Shown here piece by piece: positions 1 to 7,674 of a stretch of 14,310 bases of DNA. Origin of the DNA: CAZMJG01 sp964576365 (GTDB lineage: Bacteria > Patescibacteriota > Microgenomatia > UBA1406 > GWC2-37-13). Where the stretch lies: the NCBI GenBank assembly GCA_964576365.1, contig CAZNUT010000037.1, forward strand, positions 1 to 14,310, given 5' to 3'. Positions within the stretch are counted from its first letter, which is position 1; each line of letters starts with the position of its first letter. The notes under the pieces were generated by a model. That model saw only the letters and a list, made by a program, of their open reading frames with translations. It was not told the DNA's origin and did not search any database. Position numbers and translations under genes: made by a program.

Positions 1-23
1 GAGCGTCCTACCAGTCATTTTTT

Positions 24-51
24 AAAAACTACCAACCGTTTTGTGAACGGT
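24..51 (-). terminator. possible weak terminator of tRNA-Val
   Basis: On the minus strand, downstream of tRNA-Val, a 6-bp stem (35-40 with 46-51, 5-nt loop) is followed six bases later by a run of five T. The distance between stem and T-run is poor for an intrinsic terminator, so this is a weak call based on position. The remaining bases up to the window edge show nothing else recognisable. Confidence 0.25.
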
Positions 52-59
52 ACCATCTG

Positions 60-133
60 TGCGCGCGCCTGGACTTGAACCAGGGACCTTTACAATGTCA
101 ATGTAACGCTCTAGCCAACTGAGCTACGCGCGC
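60..133 (-). tRNA. tRNA-Val (anticodon GAC)
   Basis: The reverse complement folds as a full cloverleaf. The 7-bp acceptor stem pairs GCGCGCG (133-127) with CGCGCGC (67-61). The D-arm contains GCTC...GAGC, the anticodon stem is TTACA/TGTAA with loop TTGACAT, and the T-arm is CCTGG-TTCAAGT-CCAGG. The anticodon GAC reads Val codons GUC/GUU. The discriminator base is A (position 60) and the 3' CCA is not encoded, so a CCA-adding enzyme is needed. The acceptor stem is a pure GC alternation. The likely promoter lies over 100 bases upstream (256-267), so the precursor would carry a long repeat-containing 5' leader. Confidence 0.95.
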
Positions 134-140
134 ATATTAG

Positions 141-180
141 ACTTTAGACTCTGGACTTTAGACTCTGGACTTTAGACTCT
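141..180. repeat. 14-bp tandem repeat, 2.9 copies
   Basis: The unit ACTTTAGACTCTGG is repeated exactly at 141-154 and 155-168, with a 12-base partial copy at 169-180. It is followed by AGAGTC, which is the reverse complement of GACTCT inside the unit, so the array can fold on itself. It lies immediately 5' of tRNA-Val and would be in its primary transcript if transcription starts near 250. Confidence 0.9.
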
Positions 181-227
181 AGAGTCAGAGATAGTTGTGC
201 GATTGATCTAATCGCCAATTGCTATCC

Positions 228-248
228 GCCTGCCTGCCGCAGGCAGGC
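228..248. repeat. GC-rich palindrome, 9-bp perfect stem
   Basis: GCCTGCCTG (228-236) and CAGGCAGGC (240-248) form a perfect 9-bp inverted repeat with a 3-base loop. No T-run follows on either strand, so it is not a standard terminator. A related shorter palindrome (TCCGCC-GCA-GGCGGA) sits inside the tRNA-like repeat at 14175-14189, which suggests a dispersed palindromic element family. Its GC content contrasts sharply with the surrounding AT-rich spacer. Confidence 0.75.
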
Positions 249-255
249 TATCAGC

Positions 256-267
256 TATTATACTATA
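256..267. promoter_or_regulatory. symmetric -10 element between tRNA-Val and holA
   Basis: On the minus strand this reads TATAGTATAATA, giving TATAAT (262-257) directed toward tRNA-Val. On the plus strand it gives TATACT (259-264) directed toward the holA-like gene. The same 12 bases occur at 13936-13947, again with TATAAT facing a tRNA and TATACT facing a protein gene. No good -35 hexamer is visible on either strand, so promoter activity is inferred from the -10 core and its position. Confidence 0.45.
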
Positions 268-269
268 CG

Positions 270-278
270 TGATACAAT
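270..278 (+). promoter_or_regulatory. extended -10 for holA-like gene (near-leaderless)
   Basis: TG-A-TACAAT is an extended -10 element (TGN + hexamer) ending 6 bases before the ATG at 285. Transcription would start at or next to the start codon, giving a leaderless mRNA. No ribosome binding site is present. The alternative -10 at 259-264 would give a leader of about 14 bases. Confidence 0.35.
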
Positions 279-284
279 ACCTAC

Positions 285-983
285 ATGCTTATTGTTGTAT
301 GTGGAGAAGATGTCGTTTCCGCTCGCAAGGTATATCTCGCTCAGATTGAAATTTACAAAAAAAAGGGCTTCCGGACAAGAGATATCGTATCTTCCGATCT
401 GGAGTCTTTACACAAATCCGGCACATCTGAGATAGATCTCTTTGGTACTCCAGAAGTATATACTATTGCCAAGTTATCATCAGCTTACAAAGGGCGAAAA
501 GTCACGCCAATAAAAACAGCTATTGTCGAACTTGCAGCAAGTAAAGATATCATCCTCATAGATTGGGAGGAAGGAAAAAGTGCATACGATCTTTCTACTT
601 TGAAGAAAATAGCATCCCAGTTTCTCGAAAACAAGCCACCTGCATCTGTATTTCAGTTGCTTGATATCTGTGTGCCGGGCAAGCTGATACCATTTGTCTC
701 GCTTTTACGGGAGCTTGACAAGACGCAGGAAGCACTTTTTGTCTATACTCTGCTCTATCGTCATATGCGCAAACTCATATTGGCGCAGGAAAATATATTT
801 GACGCAAAGACGGCTCCCTGGCAAAAAGCAAAGCTCACAGCTCAGGCTCGACTTTGGCCTTCTCAAAAACTTCTGGCTTTTTATGAAGGGTTGGCCAAAA
901 TAGATGTTGGCATGAAGACTTCCAGTAATGCGTTTGACATGTCAAAATCACTTGAACTTCTTTCATGCTATTACCTGATATAA
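285..983 (+). CDS. holA: DNA polymerase III delta subunit-like protein (short)
   Basis: The delta subunit opens the sliding clamp within the clamp loader. This 232-residue protein is much shorter than usual HolA proteins (about 330-340 residues). The C-terminal half fits the family: a segment FQLLDICVPGKLIPFVSLL (123-141, normally the 'D...G' helix), then YTLLYRHMRKLILAQE (154-169, matching the 'll.rqlR.Ll' helix), PWQKAKLTAQAR (178-189), and a final helix with D207 and K211 (the typical 'L...D...K.g' pattern). The N-terminal AAA+-like region (1-95) is compressed, with a weak MLIVVCGED start in place of the usual 'l.G.d.yli'. No Shine-Dalgarno sequence precedes the ATG. Its stop codon lies within the promoter of the next gene. 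The family call rests on the C-terminal half. The N-terminal half alone would not be diagnostic. Confidence 0.65.
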   Translation: MLIVVCGEDVVSARKVYLAQIEIYKKKGFRTRDIVSSDLESLHKSGTSEIDLFGTPEVYTIAKLSSAYKGRKVTPIKTAIVELAASKDIILIDWEEGKSAYDLSTLKKIASQFLENKPPASVFQLLDICVPGKLIPFVSLLRELDKTQEALFVYTLLYRHMRKLILAQENIFDAKTAPWQKAKLTAQARLWPSQKLLAFYEGLAKIDVGMKTSSNAFDMSKSLELLSCYYLI

Positions 984-984
984 T
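976..984 (+). promoter_or_regulatory. extended -10 promoter for the phosphohexomutase
   Basis: TG-A-TATAAT is a consensus extended -10 element. The holA-like stop codon TAA (981-983) is embedded in it. A start site near 991 would give a leader of about 23 bases before ATG 1014. No convincing -35 is seen at the usual distance, which is acceptable for an extended -10 promoter. Confidence 0.5.
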
Positions 985-1013
985 TCGATTGATTAATACA
1001 TTTCTACACTTTT

Positions 1014-2417
1014 ATGACTGTCAACTCAAGCATCTTCAAAGCATATGACATCCGCGGGATTTATCCTGACACGATCGATGAACAGGCAGTCGAAATCATC
1101 ATGAAATCGATTTATACATTTTTTCTTTCAGAAGGAATGCCTGCTGGTATGACCATCGCACTTGGCCATGATATGCGTGTTTCCTCTCCCTCACTTTTTG
1201 ATGTTGCCAAAAAAACTCTTGCTGCCTGTGGTGTTCACGTCATCGATCTGGGGCTTGTGGCCACTCCTACCGTCTATTTTGCAGTCAAAGAATATGGATA
1301 TGATGCGGGTATACAAATCAGCGCCTCTCATAATCCAAAAGAATATAACGGTATCAAAATGGTTCGGCGTGGGCCTGGTTCAAGTCTCATAAAAATCGGA
1401 AAAACAACAGGGATGAATAGCATAAAAGATATTGCAATGAAGGGTACTTTTGCACCAGTCACTTCTCACGGAAGTATTGAAAAAAAAGAAGACGTTTTGA
1501 AATTGGAAATGCAGCGCGCCCACGAATCTATCCCGTGTGGTGACATTTCAACACTGAAAATTGTTGCAGATCCAGCCAACGCGATGGGAATTCTTCCGCT
1601 TCAGGAGTTGTTTGCCCAATGTGGCGGCTCTTTGATCAAAATGAATTTTGAGCTTGATGGTACCTTTCCCGCACACCAGGCAGACCCACTTCAACATAAG
1701 ACGTTGCGAGAACTGCAAGAAAAAGTAAAAGCCGAAAAGGCAGATCTGGGAATTGCAACTGACGGAGATGGTGACCGCGTGATGTTTATTGATGAAAAAG
1801 GTGAGATCATTCCTGCAACTCTTGTTACCGCCCTGATTGCGCGCGAAATTCTCATGAAAACTCCAGGCGAAAAAATATTGGTTGATATCCGATATGTTCG
1901 CAATGTGGAAGAAATGGTCAAGCGGTTTGGCGGGACAGTAAGCTATACAAAAGTTGGTCATGCGCTGATCACCGAACAGATGAATAAAGAAAACGGCGTC
2001 TTTGCAGGTGAATCATCGGGTCATTATTATTTCCGTTCAATGGGTGGGTGTGAAAGTTCAATGAGGGTTGTGCTTCACGTACTTGCTGCGTTGACCCGCG
2101 AGAAAAAAAGTATTTCGTCTCTTATTGCCGAGCTCAGGACCAGTATCGAATCTGGAGAAGTAAATTTTAAACTCGCTGATACAAGCGCTTTACCTGGTTT
2201 ATTAACTCAACTCAAATCTACATATCACGATGGCACGCTTAATGAGCTTGATGGTATTGCTATAGATTATCCGCTATGGCGACTCAGTGTGCGCACATCA
2301 AATACTGAGCCATTACTAAGATTGAATGTTGAAGGAAAAACGAAGGAAATCGTTGATGAGAAGATGCAAGTTTTGACACATATGATCGTCGCAGCTGGAG
2401 CTCATGTAGAAGAGTAG
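1014..2417 (+). CDS. manB: phosphomannomutase/phosphoglucomutase
   Basis: Interconverts hexose 6-phosphate and hexose 1-phosphate (mannose and/or glucose), supplying sugar nucleotides for surface glycans. All four domains of the alpha-D-phosphohexomutase family are visible in a normal length of 467 residues. Seen directly: KAYDIRGIYPDTID at 9-22; the phosphoserine loop ISASHNP with catalytic Ser105; the metal-binding loop DGDGDR with Asp250, Asp252 and Asp254; the sugar-specificity loop GESSGH at 332-337; and the phosphate-binding loop RTSNTEP at 427-433. The GESSGH loop replaces the GEMSGH common in bacterial enzymes, and family knowledge does not decide between mannose and glucose preference. 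The start is supported by the conserved F-K-x-Y-D-I-R-G block beginning at residue 8. No Shine-Dalgarno sequence is present (CTACACTTTT precedes ATG). It is convergent with copA, 100 bases apart. Confidence 0.93.
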   Translation: MTVNSSIFKAYDIRGIYPDTIDEQAVEIIMKSIYTFFLSEGMPAGMTIALGHDMRVSSPSLFDVAKKTLAACGVHVIDLGLVATPTVYFAVKEYGYDAGIQISASHNPKEYNGIKMVRRGPGSSLIKIGKTTGMNSIKDIAMKGTFAPVTSHGSIEKKEDVLKLEMQRAHESIPCGDISTLKIVADPANAMGILPLQELFAQCGGSLIKMNFELDGTFPAHQADPLQHKTLRELQEKVKAEKADLGIATDGDGDRVMFIDEKGEIIPATLVTALIAREILMKTPGEKILVDIRYVRNVEEMVKRFGGTVSYTKVGHALITEQMNKENGVFAGESSGHYYFRSMGGCESSMRVVLHVLAALTREKKSISSLIAELRTSIESGEVNFKLADTSALPGLLTQLKSTYHDGTLNELDGIAIDYPLWRLSVRTSNTEPLLRLNVEGKTKEIVDEKMQVLTHMIVAAGAHVEE

Positions 2418-2517
2418 TCGTCAAATACGAGCGTTTTCTTGTGGACTATGTTAGAACGTATTGCTTTTTACATGTTGCGATCATGGGTTTCTTTATTGTA
2501 TTTATTTTGGCTGCAGG

Positions 2518-5250
2518 TCAATTTTTGAGTTTTACTTCTGCAGCTACAAAGTGAAATGTATCAAGTTCGGAGAATGTTTTTGGCAAAATTCCAGATATGA
2601 TAAAGTTGTTTCCAAACAATCCTTCGACAGTATCTCCTTCCTTGTTAAATATTTTTTCTTTGATCATTACATTTGCTTCATCTGCTCCAATATACAGCGG
2701 CATGAATTTTTTGCCTCCAATATAAATCGGGCTGAATCCATCTTCCGCAATATATGGCTTTAATGCTACAGGCACATTTTTTTGTACTTTGTAAAAAAAT
2801 TTATTTCCTTCCGGGGATTTTATCACCTCCACGGTACCTGCATCTATATATCGCTTAACCTGGCTTGTGATGACTGTATTCATAGGCGTTTTGCCCGAGT
2901 TCATTTCTGTGCTGAATTTTGCAAATTCAATAAACATAAAAGTAAAAAGGACAACCATCGCGACAGGTGCTATCATTGACGCATAGTTCTTTTTTCCTGG
3001 TCGATATCCGCGAAGCAAGAGTGAATTGAGCACTACAGAAATCGAACTCAAAGCCATGGCAAGACCTGCCAATTCGGGCTTTAACACAAGGCCAGCAGAA
3101 ACGAAAACTCTTGCTGCTACCGGGATACCTATCACATTGTAAAAAAGTGCGAAAAATAGGTTTTGTCGAATTTTACTCATTGTTTCTTGTGAAAGAGTGA
3201 TGGCATGAACAATATCTTTCAAATCATTTTTGATTATGACTATACCACCTGCTTCCATGGCGACATCAGTACCCGATCCCATAGCGATACCGACATGCGC
3301 CTGTGCAAGAGCTGGAGCATCGTTGATCCCATCGCCTACCATAGCTACTTTTTTGCCATGGTTTTGGAGAAGCAAGACCTGCTTAGCTTTATCTTCAGGT
3401 AATATCTCTGCCAGTATTTGTGTAATACCGACTTGTTCGGCGATCGCTCGAGCTGTCCTTTCGTTGTCACCCGTAATCATATATGTCTCAATACCCATCA
3501 TGTGAAGCGTGTGGATGGCTGCTTTTGAGGTGGATTTTACGGTGTCAGCAACGGCAATTAAGCCAACAACATGGGATTGATTTGCCAAAATCATGACAGT
3601 TTTGCCTTGTTTTTCAAGTTGTGCCATTTCATGATCTATCTTGTTCAGAGAAAGTCCTGCAGTATCCTGGATCAGTTTGCGATTGCCAAGAAAATATGCT
3701 GTCTTATCTATTGAGCCATGCACTCCCTGGCCAGGAATAGCGTTGAAGTGTGCGATTTCTTTCAAAGAACAGGATTGTTCTTTTGCTTTTTTGTAGATCG
3801 TTTCGGCCAGTGGGTGTTCTGAATGTTTTTCCAGACTCGCTGCAATACACAGAACAGTATCGTTATCACTGTTGTGTAGTGCGATAATATCGGTGACCTC
3901 AGGTTTTCCATTTGTGATGGTGCCGGTTTTATCAAAAACAATAGTATTAATCTTGCTTAGAGCTTCGAGAGGCTCTCCACCTTTTATCAAAATACCATTT
4001 TGCGCTCCTTTTCCGGTGCCTACCATAAGAGCAGTTGGGGTAGCAAGTCCCAGTGCGCAAGGACATGCAATCACCATAACTGCTGTAAAAGTAAGCAGAG
4101 CAAATGACAATGTAGCTCCAAAAACAAAATACCAAATTAGCAAAGTTGACACTGCAATCAATAGTACGGCAGGGACAAACCACGCAGATACTCTGTCGGC
4201 AAATGCCTGAATAGGTGCTTTTGAACCTTGAGCTTCTTCTACCAGTTTTATGATTTGTGATAAAGTTGTTTCTGATCCGACTCGTGTGGCTTTAAATTCA
4301 AAACTGCCGGTTTTATTCATAGTGCCGCCTGTTACCATATCATTTACTTCTTTTTCTACAGGGAGGCTTTCTCCGGTGATCATCGATTCATCGATTGCAG
4401 AAGTGCCTTTCATTATGATGCCATCTACAGGTATTTTTTCTCCTGGGCGAACTAAAACGATATCTCCTCTGACCACTTGCTCGATAGGAATGTCCATTGT
4501 CACTCCGTCCCGAAGGACGCGTGCGGTTTTTGCCTGTAGACCCATGAGTTTTTTGATCGCAGCTGAAGTCTGACCTTTTGCTTTTGCTTCGAGCCATTTG
4601 CCAAGGATTACAAATGTGATCAGAAATGCAGATGTTTCGAAGTATAGTTCAGGTATTTTTTCACCATTCAGCCCGATAAGTGAACCAGTATTGTAAACAT
4701 ACAGCGCATAATTTATCACACTATAAAAGTAAGCCACAGAAGTCCCAATCGCTATCAGACTATCCATATTAAACGTTTTCATACGAAGAGCCGACCACAT
4801 ACCAGTATAAAATCCCCTGCCAAGTATGAACTGTACTGGGGTAGCGAGTATCAGAGATAATAAGCCTCCATATGGCATCAAGAATGATTTACCAGGTATC
4901 CATGGAAAAAAGTCAACAAACATGATATAAAGCATAGGAAGGCTCAATACTGCGCTCCATAAAAAAGAATTTTTTTGATTTTTTATTTCTTGGGCACGTT
5001 TCCGTGCTTCAAAATCTGCGTCTTTATCATTTATCAATATTGCGGAGTAACCAGCTTTTTTTACTGCTGCCAATAATTCTTCCGTGCGCGTCTGTGTTTC
5101 ATCGTATCTCACCAATGCCTTCTCAGCTGCGAAGTTGACATGCGCTTCGTTGACACCCTGCACTTTTTTGAGTGAACGCTCAATGAGAGATGCACAAGAT
5201 GAACAATGCATGCCGTAGAGTGACAGATTAGCTTGTGTTGATTTTGACAT
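2518..5250 (-). CDS. copA: Cu(I)-exporting P1B-type ATPase with extra C-terminal region
   Basis: Couples ATP hydrolysis to outward transport of Cu+ across the cytoplasmic membrane. Domains in order: N-terminal HMA domain with GMHCSSC (Cys16, Cys19); TM helices; actuator loop TGES (292-295); CPC metal site (Cys396, Cys398); phosphorylation site DKTGT (Asp440); nucleotide-binding HP motif (His479-Pro480); hinge GDGINDAP (639-646); YN in TM7 (Tyr704, Asn705); and MxxSS in TM8 (Met732, Ser735, Ser736). CPC, YN and MxxSS together are the signature of Cu+/Ag+ (P1B-1) pumps. At 910 residues it is longer than a one-HMA CopA (about 730-800). The excess is a ninth hydrophobic helix (about 757-777) and a roughly 130-residue tail predicted to lie outside the membrane. 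It starts 14 bases after the SafE-like gene ends, so the two are probably one transcript. No Shine-Dalgarno sequence is visible. Confidence 0.95.
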   Translation of the reverse strand: MSKSTQANLSLYGMHCSSCASLIERSLKKVQGVNEAHVNFAAEKALVRYDETQTRTEELLAAVKKAGYSAILINDKDADFEARKRAQEIKNQKNSFLWSAVLSLPMLYIMFVDFFPWIPGKSFLMPYGGLLSLILATPVQFILGRGFYTGMWSALRMKTFNMDSLIAIGTSVAYFYSVINYALYVYNTGSLIGLNGEKIPELYFETSAFLITFVILGKWLEAKAKGQTSAAIKKLMGLQAKTARVLRDGVTMDIPIEQVVRGDIVLVRPGEKIPVDGIIMKGTSAIDESMITGESLPVEKEVNDMVTGGTMNKTGSFEFKATRVGSETTLSQIIKLVEEAQGSKAPIQAFADRVSAWFVPAVLLIAVSTLLIWYFVFGATLSFALLTFTAVMVIACPCALGLATPTALMVGTGKGAQNGILIKGGEPLEALSKINTIVFDKTGTITNGKPEVTDIIALHNSDNDTVLCIAASLEKHSEHPLAETIYKKAKEQSCSLKEIAHFNAIPGQGVHGSIDKTAYFLGNRKLIQDTAGLSLNKIDHEMAQLEKQGKTVMILANQSHVVGLIAVADTVKSTSKAAIHTLHMMGIETYMITGDNERTARAIAEQVGITQILAEILPEDKAKQVLLLQNHGKKVAMVGDGINDAPALAQAHVGIAMGSGTDVAMEAGGIVIIKNDLKDIVHAITLSQETMSKIRQNLFFALFYNVIGIPVAARVFVSAGLVLKPELAGLAMALSSISVVLNSLLLRGYRPGKKNYASMIAPVAMVVLFTFMFIEFAKFSTEMNSGKTPMNTVITSQVKRYIDAGTVEVIKSPEGNKFFYKVQKNVPVALKPYIAEDGFSPIYIGGKKFMPLYIGADEANVMIKEKIFNKEGDTVEGLFGNNFIISGILPKTFSELDTFHFVAAEVKLKN

Positions 5251-5264
5251 ATGTATATATAAAA

Positions 5265-6620
5265 TTAATTAACTGAAATAGATCCACGGGGTACACCCAT
5301 AGCACAAGCAATGGTATAGTTGCCTGTTTTATTTGGAGTGAATTCAAACACCATTGGTACGCCTTTTTTTAGCAAGGCGATCTTTTCAGAAAGACCCGGT
5401 AGGGCCATGCTGCCCATACATCCATACCCATCATCCTGCACGTCAACCTCAAAACGTACAGGTTTTCCGGCAGCCACACGAAATGTGTTTGGTACCAGAT
5501 CGTTTTTGTTGGTGTATGTAGCTTTAATGATCTGTTTTCCGTTCACGTTTTCAGCTATTTGTGCTGTATTTTCTCCATTCGCTGATGAAGAAGCTGATAC
5601 GAGTCCGCTCAGTGTAAGCCCGTTTGAAAGATTAAATATGCCAAGAGCTATGATTACCAGACCTGCAAATCTGAAAAAAGGTTTTGCATAGTCTCCCTTC
5701 ACAAGAGAAGTCAATCCTCCTATTCCCAGTAAACCCGGTGTGGTGCCAAGCGCAAATACTCCCATCGTGAAAGCTGAGACAAGCGGATTGCCGGTGCCCA
5801 TGGCATAAAGCTGGATAAGCTGTGTAAAGCCACAGGGCAGGAAAAAAGTCAATGCTCCGAGCACCATCGTATTAAGATGCCCATATGTATTATCACGATA
5901 TGAAGATATGCCAAGCATTCGATATAGGCCCGAAGGAAGTGTGAGGTTCCAGCCGGAAAGTCGAGGAAAAAGGCCTGTCAGCTGTAGTCCGAATACAAAC
6001 ATAAGAATGGCAATAACGAGTGTGAACAAACCTGTCATTTGCAGCGAGATCTGGAAAAATGAGCCGATCAAGCCAATGACCCCTCCCAGAAGGAAAAATC
6101 CTCCAATTCTACCGATATTGAAATATATATGAGGTGTAAATTTTTGTCCGGGTTTCATTTCAGGATGCATTTTGGCGTAGCGTGCAGACACGCTCAATAC
6201 CAGTCCTCCCACGAGTGCCGCGCAGGTAGAAACACCTGCAACAAGGCCGATCATAAACACAACCGGAAGACTAGCAAGGTTATTTGAGGATATGCTTAAT
6301 GTGTTCAGTATCCCGATATCTGAGACGATGTAGTACAAAACGGTGAGAATAATAGCTGTGAGGACTATTTCTGTATAGTCATTAAGCGATGTTGAAAACC
6401 AGGGAGTGTATTCATTTTTGCCGAGGGAATACCCCGCATTTTGTATAGCCCTAGATACTGCAGCTTCATCAAGGTTTTTTTTGTAATAGATATCTGCAAT
6501 GCCTGTTTGATGATGAATTTCAGTTTTTTCAATATTGGATATTTGTGAGAGTTCCTCAGCGACGAGAATTTCGCATGATTTACAATGCATACCTTTGATA
6601 TGAATTCTTTTTTTGTTCAT
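5265..6620 (-). CDS. HMA-SafE/TauE-like membrane-cupredoxin fusion, copper handling
   Basis: A 451-residue fusion. Residues 3-66 are an HMA metal-binding domain (GMHCKSC; Cys13, Cys16). Residues about 80-335 form a polytopic membrane region of the SafE/TauE (UreH/DsbD-related) type with paired cysteines, Cys133 (STCAALVGG) and Cys263 (LPCGFTQ). Residues about 365-451 are a cupredoxin-like domain ending ...FTPNKTGNYTIACAMG, with candidate ligands Cys401, Met402, Met405, Cys439 and Met441. Proteins of this layout accompany copper pumps in other bacteria. A role in moving or buffering copper at the membrane is inferred from the two metal-binding ends and the operon with copA, and the transported substrate is not shown by the sequence. 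The start is chosen because the HMA strand RIHIKGM begins right after MNKK. A 52-base gap separates it from the kinase gene and may hold a separate AT-rich promoter. Confidence 0.85.
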   Translation of the reverse strand: MNKKRIHIKGMHCKSCEILVAEELSQISNIEKTEIHHQTGIADIYYKKNLDEAAVSRAIQNAGYSLGKNEYTPWFSTSLNDYTEIVLTAIILTVLYYIVSDIGILNTLSISSNNLASLPVVFMIGLVAGVSTCAALVGGLVLSVSARYAKMHPEMKPGQKFTPHIYFNIGRIGGFFLLGGVIGLIGSFFQISLQMTGLFTLVIAILMFVFGLQLTGLFPRLSGWNLTLPSGLYRMLGISSYRDNTYGHLNTMVLGALTFFLPCGFTQLIQLYAMGTGNPLVSAFTMGVFALGTTPGLLGIGGLTSLVKGDYAKPFFRFAGLVIIALGIFNLSNGLTLSGLVSASSSANGENTAQIAENVNGKQIIKATYTNKNDLVPNTFRVAAGKPVRFEVDVQDDGYGCMGSMALPGLSEKIALLKKGVPMVFEFTPNKTGNYTIACAMGVPRGSISVN

Positions 6621-6672
6621 AGATAAATAAATTTATAACTAGGACAATAATATACAAATATCCATTAAGATT

Positions 6673-7674
6673 TTATGAAGAGTAAGGAAGTCTGATTTCA
6701 AACGTACTGCCGGATGTGCTTGAATTAAGTAATCGCAAAGTGCCCCCGTGTAGTCTGATGATTGAATGAGCTATAGCGAGTCCCAGGCCTGTTCCTTGTA
6801 CATTTTTAGTTCTTTCACCGCGATAAAAACGTTGAAATATGTGTTGAATTTCGTCCTGTTCGATCCCTACGCCAGTATCTTGTATTTCTACGACTGCTGC
6901 ATTATTATTTTCAAATAAACGCATTGATATGCTACCTTCCTTTGTGTAATTGACTGCATTTTCAATGATGTGTAGTATCGCCTGAGCCAGTTTATCTCTT
7001 TTTGCCGATACTACAATATGTTTCGCGATATTTATACGAAGTTTAAGGTGTTTTTTCTGGACAAGTTTTTGAGAGATGTCGGCTATTTCTTCTATCAGAT
7101 CGCTCAGTGAAATAGGTTGCATTGTATGTACCCCTTCACCAGATTCTGTCCATGCCAATTCAAGAACATGCTGTAACGTGTTTGAAAGGCGTTTATTTTC
7201 AATCAGCGCCTGTTTTATTATTTTTTTATACTCATCAACTGATCTTGGTTTTGAGAGTACAACTTCAAATGATGTTTGTTGGATTGCGAGAGGTGTTTTG
7301 AGCTCATGTGCAAGATCACTGATAAATTGTTTTTCCCGACGGAATGCGTTATCTACATTGTTTAATACATGATTAAATGAGTCGGCAAGAATATTGAGTT
7401 CCTCCCCACCATTTACATACTGTATCCGTTTATTCAGTTCATTACTTGTCACTGTACGTATTTGTTTCGTCAGTGAATTAATAGCTTGAGTGATACGATA
7501 AATCACTAAAAAACCTGTCATTGCCATCAAAGCGAGGAGAAGAAGAAAAATATGTGTGCTGTGCGGCAGCATCAATATATGAACGATGATATAAAAATAC
7601 ACAGAAAGTAAAATAAGGCTGCCAAAATACCAGACATAGAGGCGAAATTGTAGAGAGGATATAGGTAGCTTCAT
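6673..7674 (-). CDS. two-component sensor histidine kinase, small sensor loop
   Basis: A 333-residue membrane kinase that would phosphorylate the adjacent response regulator. Seen: TM1 about 14-33; a very short external loop (about 34-41); TM2 about 42-59; HAMP linker; HisKA with FISDLAHELKTPLA (phospho-acceptor His123); N box HIIENAVNY (Asn239); G1 box DTGVGIEQDE (Asp266); F box FQRFYRGER (from 280); and G2 box GTGLGLA (294-300). All catalytic boxes are intact. The usual periplasmic sensor domain of CusS/PcoS-type kinases is missing. What remains outside includes Met35, His38 and His41. The gene overlaps the regulator by ATGA. Sensing copper or silver is inferred from the downstream genes only. 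Confidence 0.93.
   Translation of the reverse strand: MKLPISSLQFRLYVWYFGSLILLSVYFYIIVHILMLPHSTHIFLLLLALMAMTGFLVIYRITQAINSLTKQIRTVTSNELNKRIQYVNGGEELNILADSFNHVLNNVDNAFRREKQFISDLAHELKTPLAIQQTSFEVVLSKPRSVDEYKKIIKQALIENKRLSNTLQHVLELAWTESGEGVHTMQPISLSDLIEEIADISQKLVQKKHLKLRINIAKHIVVSAKRDKLAQAILHIIENAVNYTKEGSISMRLFENNNAAVVEIQDTGVGIEQDEIQHIFQRFYRGERTKNVQGTGLGLAIAHSIIRLHGGTLRLLNSSTSGSTFEIRLPYSS

Noticed and set aside
1548..1961. Minus-strand frame of 137 codons inside the phosphohexomutase
   Set aside because: It is fully antisense to a gene with all catalytic motifs and has no recognisable protein features.
2424..2468. Possible terminator: AATACG/CGTATT inverted repeat followed by a T-run
   Set aside because: Only 6 bp with a loop of 27 bases; too weak to call a terminator.
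2448..2528. Plus-strand frame for a 26-residue hydrophobic peptide (MLERIAFYML...) between the mutase and copA
   Set aside because: It overlaps the end of copA, has no promoter or ribosome site, and such short hydrophobic frames arise easily in T-rich spacer.
6621..6672. CsoR/CueR-type operator or separate promoter before the SafE-like gene
   Set aside because: AT-rich with TATATT and TATAAA stretches, but no -35 at proper spacing and no clear dyad; insufficient to annotate.
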